7,370 nt of DNA from contig CAYJIL010000106.1 in assembly GCA_964370235.1 (NCBI GenBank), positions 1 through 7,370 on the forward strand. Reading direction: 5' to 3'. The position numbers were made by a program, and so were the translations under genes. Source of the DNA: CAYJIL01 sp964370235 (GTDB taxonomy: Bacteria > Bacteroidota > Bacteroidia > Bacteroidales > Rikenellaceae). Position 1 is the stretch's first letter; every line of letters starts with the position of its first letter. Positions 6,168 through 7,370 of the stretch are shown here, piece by piece. The notes below the pieces were generated by a model. That model saw only the letters and a program-made list of their open reading frames with translations. It made no database searches and was not told where the DNA came from.

Positions 6168-7292
6168 ATGAGAACTTTTACTAAACTATTACCATTAGCT
6201 GCCCTGTTTGCACTATCATCGTGCGCAGAGCAAGCACCAGCTACTAGCGATATGACTTTTGCCGAGGCATATGAGTTTAACCCAAGGCAATATATTTGCT
6301 ACCGAGCACCGGGCGAAATTAAGATTGATGGTAAGATGGACGAGAAAGAGTGGGCTGCTGCTCCGTGGACAGACTACTTTATTGATATCGAGGGCACAAG
6401 ACGCACAGTTGAGCCTCGCTACAAGACTCGTGCAAAAATGATGTGGGACGATAAGTATGTATATTTTGCTGCATACCTAGAGGAGCCACACGTGTGGGCT
6501 AAGCTAACAGAGAGAGAGTCTGTAATTTTTTATGATAACGACTTTGAGATATTTTTAGATCCAAATGGTGACTCACACCACTACATGGAGTTTGAGATGA
6601 ACGCATTTGCAACCGAGTGGGATCTAATGCTTACAAAGCCATATCGTGACAAAGGAAACATTGTACTTGATTCGTGGAATATTAATGGTATAAAGAGTGC
6701 TGCATGGGTAGATGGTACTATTAATAATGGTAAGGATATAGATAAAGGTTGGAGCGTAGAGATTGCGATGCCAATTGAATCTATCATCGAGGCAGACAAT
6801 ATTAAGCCAGCTGCTGGCGCACAATGGCGTGTTAACTTCTCACGTGTTGAGTGGTTCTCTAAGTGGGAGAATGGCGACTACAAAGTTATTCCTAACGAGC
6901 TAACTGGCAAAGAGGGAATGGGCGGCGAAGACAACTGGGTGTGGTCTCCACAAGGTGCAGTTGCTATGCACCAGCCCGAGACTTGGGGCTTTATGCAGTT
7001 CTCTGACAAGGTTGCTGGTACTGGTACCGATGCATTTGTTTGGAACAAAGACGAGGATGTGAAATGGGCACTTCGCAAGCTATACCTACGCATGAAAGAG
7101 TACGAAGGTGCAAAGAAAGAGGTTCCAACATCACTTAGCCAAATTGCTGCTAGCGATATTACGGTAGAAGGATTTAACTTCAACCCTACTCTAACAGTTA
7201 CCGAAACAGGATGGGTGATCTCTAGCGATGCTATTAATGGTGCCAGAGCACACATTGCTGATGATGGTCGTACTTGGGTAGTTGCTAAGTAA
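6168..7292 (+). CDS. CBM9-like carbohydrate-binding lipoprotein
   Basis: A 374-residue lipoprotein. The signal peptide ends in the lipobox LSSC (16-19), so Cys19 would be lipidated after cleavage by signal peptidase II, placing the protein in the outer or inner membrane facing the periplasm or the outside. The region from about 45 to 280 fits the family 9-like carbohydrate-binding (CBM9/DOMON-like, PF06452-type) fold: IKIDGKMDEKEW (51-62), WDDKYVYFAAYLEEP (93-107), YDNDFEIFLDPNGDSHHYMEFEMNA (122-146 with the DNDFEIFLDP core), GWSVEIAMP (194-202) and ETWGFMQF (271-278). Such proteins bind sugars or other glycans, and some bind small ligands at an Asp/Asn-rich site. The C-terminal about 90 residues (a helix around 297-318, then beta-rich to the end) are not recognised. 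It follows the sialidase-fold gene by 101 bases under its own likely promoter. The shared carbohydrate theme suggests a common substrate, but this is inference. Confidence 0.88.
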   Translation: MRTFTKLLPLAALFALSSCAEQAPATSDMTFAEAYEFNPRQYICYRAPGEIKIDGKMDEKEWAAAPWTDYFIDIEGTRRTVEPRYKTRAKMMWDDKYVYFAAYLEEPHVWAKLTERESVIFYDNDFEIFLDPNGDSHHYMEFEMNAFATEWDLMLTKPYRDKGNIVLDSWNINGIKSAAWVDGTINNGKDIDKGWSVEIAMPIESIIEADNIKPAAGAQWRVNFSRVEWFSKWENGDYKVIPNELTGKEGMGGEDNWVWSPQGAVAMHQPETWGFMQFSDKVAGTGTDAFVWNKDEDVKWALRKLYLRMKEYEGAKKEVPTSLSQIAASDITVEGFNFNPTLTVTETGWVISSDAINGARAHIADDGRTWVVAK

Positions 7293-7296
7293 TTAC

Positions 7297-7370
7297 GGTA
7301 GTACGCTTTACTACTTCTCTCACGGTTGGGCGGTAGATGGTAGTACATTTTACTACCTCCCTCACGGTTG
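7297..7370 (+). repeat. Tandem hairpin repeats, two 32-base copies, reaching the window edge
   Basis: Two copies (7297-7328 and 7339-7370) share 28 of 32 bases, at a period of 42 with a 10-base spacer. Each begins with GGTAGTAC and ends with CTCACGGTTG. Within each, GTAGTA pairs with TACTAC around a 5-base loop (7298-7314 and 7340-7356). Two of the four differences fall in the loop, and one turns an outer G-T pair (7297/7315) into G-C (7339/7357), so the hairpin is kept. The first copy begins 4 bases after the stop of the CBM9-like gene. The array may continue beyond the window. No T run follows the stems, so they are poor intrinsic terminators. Confidence 0.8.

Noticed and set aside
6878..7348. 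Minus-strand frame of 156 residues overlapping the CBM9-like gene and the repeats
   Set aside because: Mostly a shadow of a well-supported lipoprotein gene on the plus strand; the repeat-encoded part is open only because the period is a multiple of three.
7297..7370. Possible CRISPR array at the right edge
   Set aside because: The spacer is only 10 bases, the copies differ at four positions, and no cas gene is present; the unit fits a hairpin repeat instead.

Overview
The window looks like a Bacteroidales chromosome (phylum Bacteroidota). Five candidate promoters match or nearly match the TAnnTTTG -7 box of the Bacteroidota primary sigma factor. The start codons lack Shine-Dalgarno sequences, the superoxide dismutase resembles Bacteroides and Porphyromonas enzymes, and a DUF4923-type exported protein and a Bacteroidota-style lipoprotein are present. 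I cannot name the genus.

Layout: the left part (1-2097) is on the minus strand. It holds a UDP-glucose 6-dehydrogenase that runs off or ends at the left edge, then a convincing terminator, then an exported DUF4923-like protein of unknown function. A divergent promoter region (2098-2314) separates these from the plus-strand genes. The plus strand carries an iron-type superoxide dismutase with a signal peptide, a 396-base gap, an aldo/keto reductase of the YghZ (AKR14A) type, an Asp-box sialidase-fold protein with a C-terminal lectin-like domain, and a CBM9-like lipoprotein. The window ends in a short tandem hairpin repeat.

The gap between the dismutase and the reductase is not empty. It holds a near-ideal Bacteroidota promoter, about 185 transcribed bases with a 10-bp hairpin, and a very strong intrinsic terminator. 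The reductase then has its own -7 box. This is best read as a free-standing small RNA gene.

How the genes may work together: the reductase and the sialidase-fold gene are 23 bases apart and probably co-transcribed. The CBM9-like lipoprotein follows under its own likely promoter. The three could form a small carbohydrate-handling group, but this is inferred from position and domain type only. The dehydrogenase makes UDP-glucuronate for surface polysaccharide. The exported dismutase would protect the periplasm from superoxide. No complete novel defence or mobile system is visible; the most unusual items are the small RNA unit and the terminal hairpin repeats.
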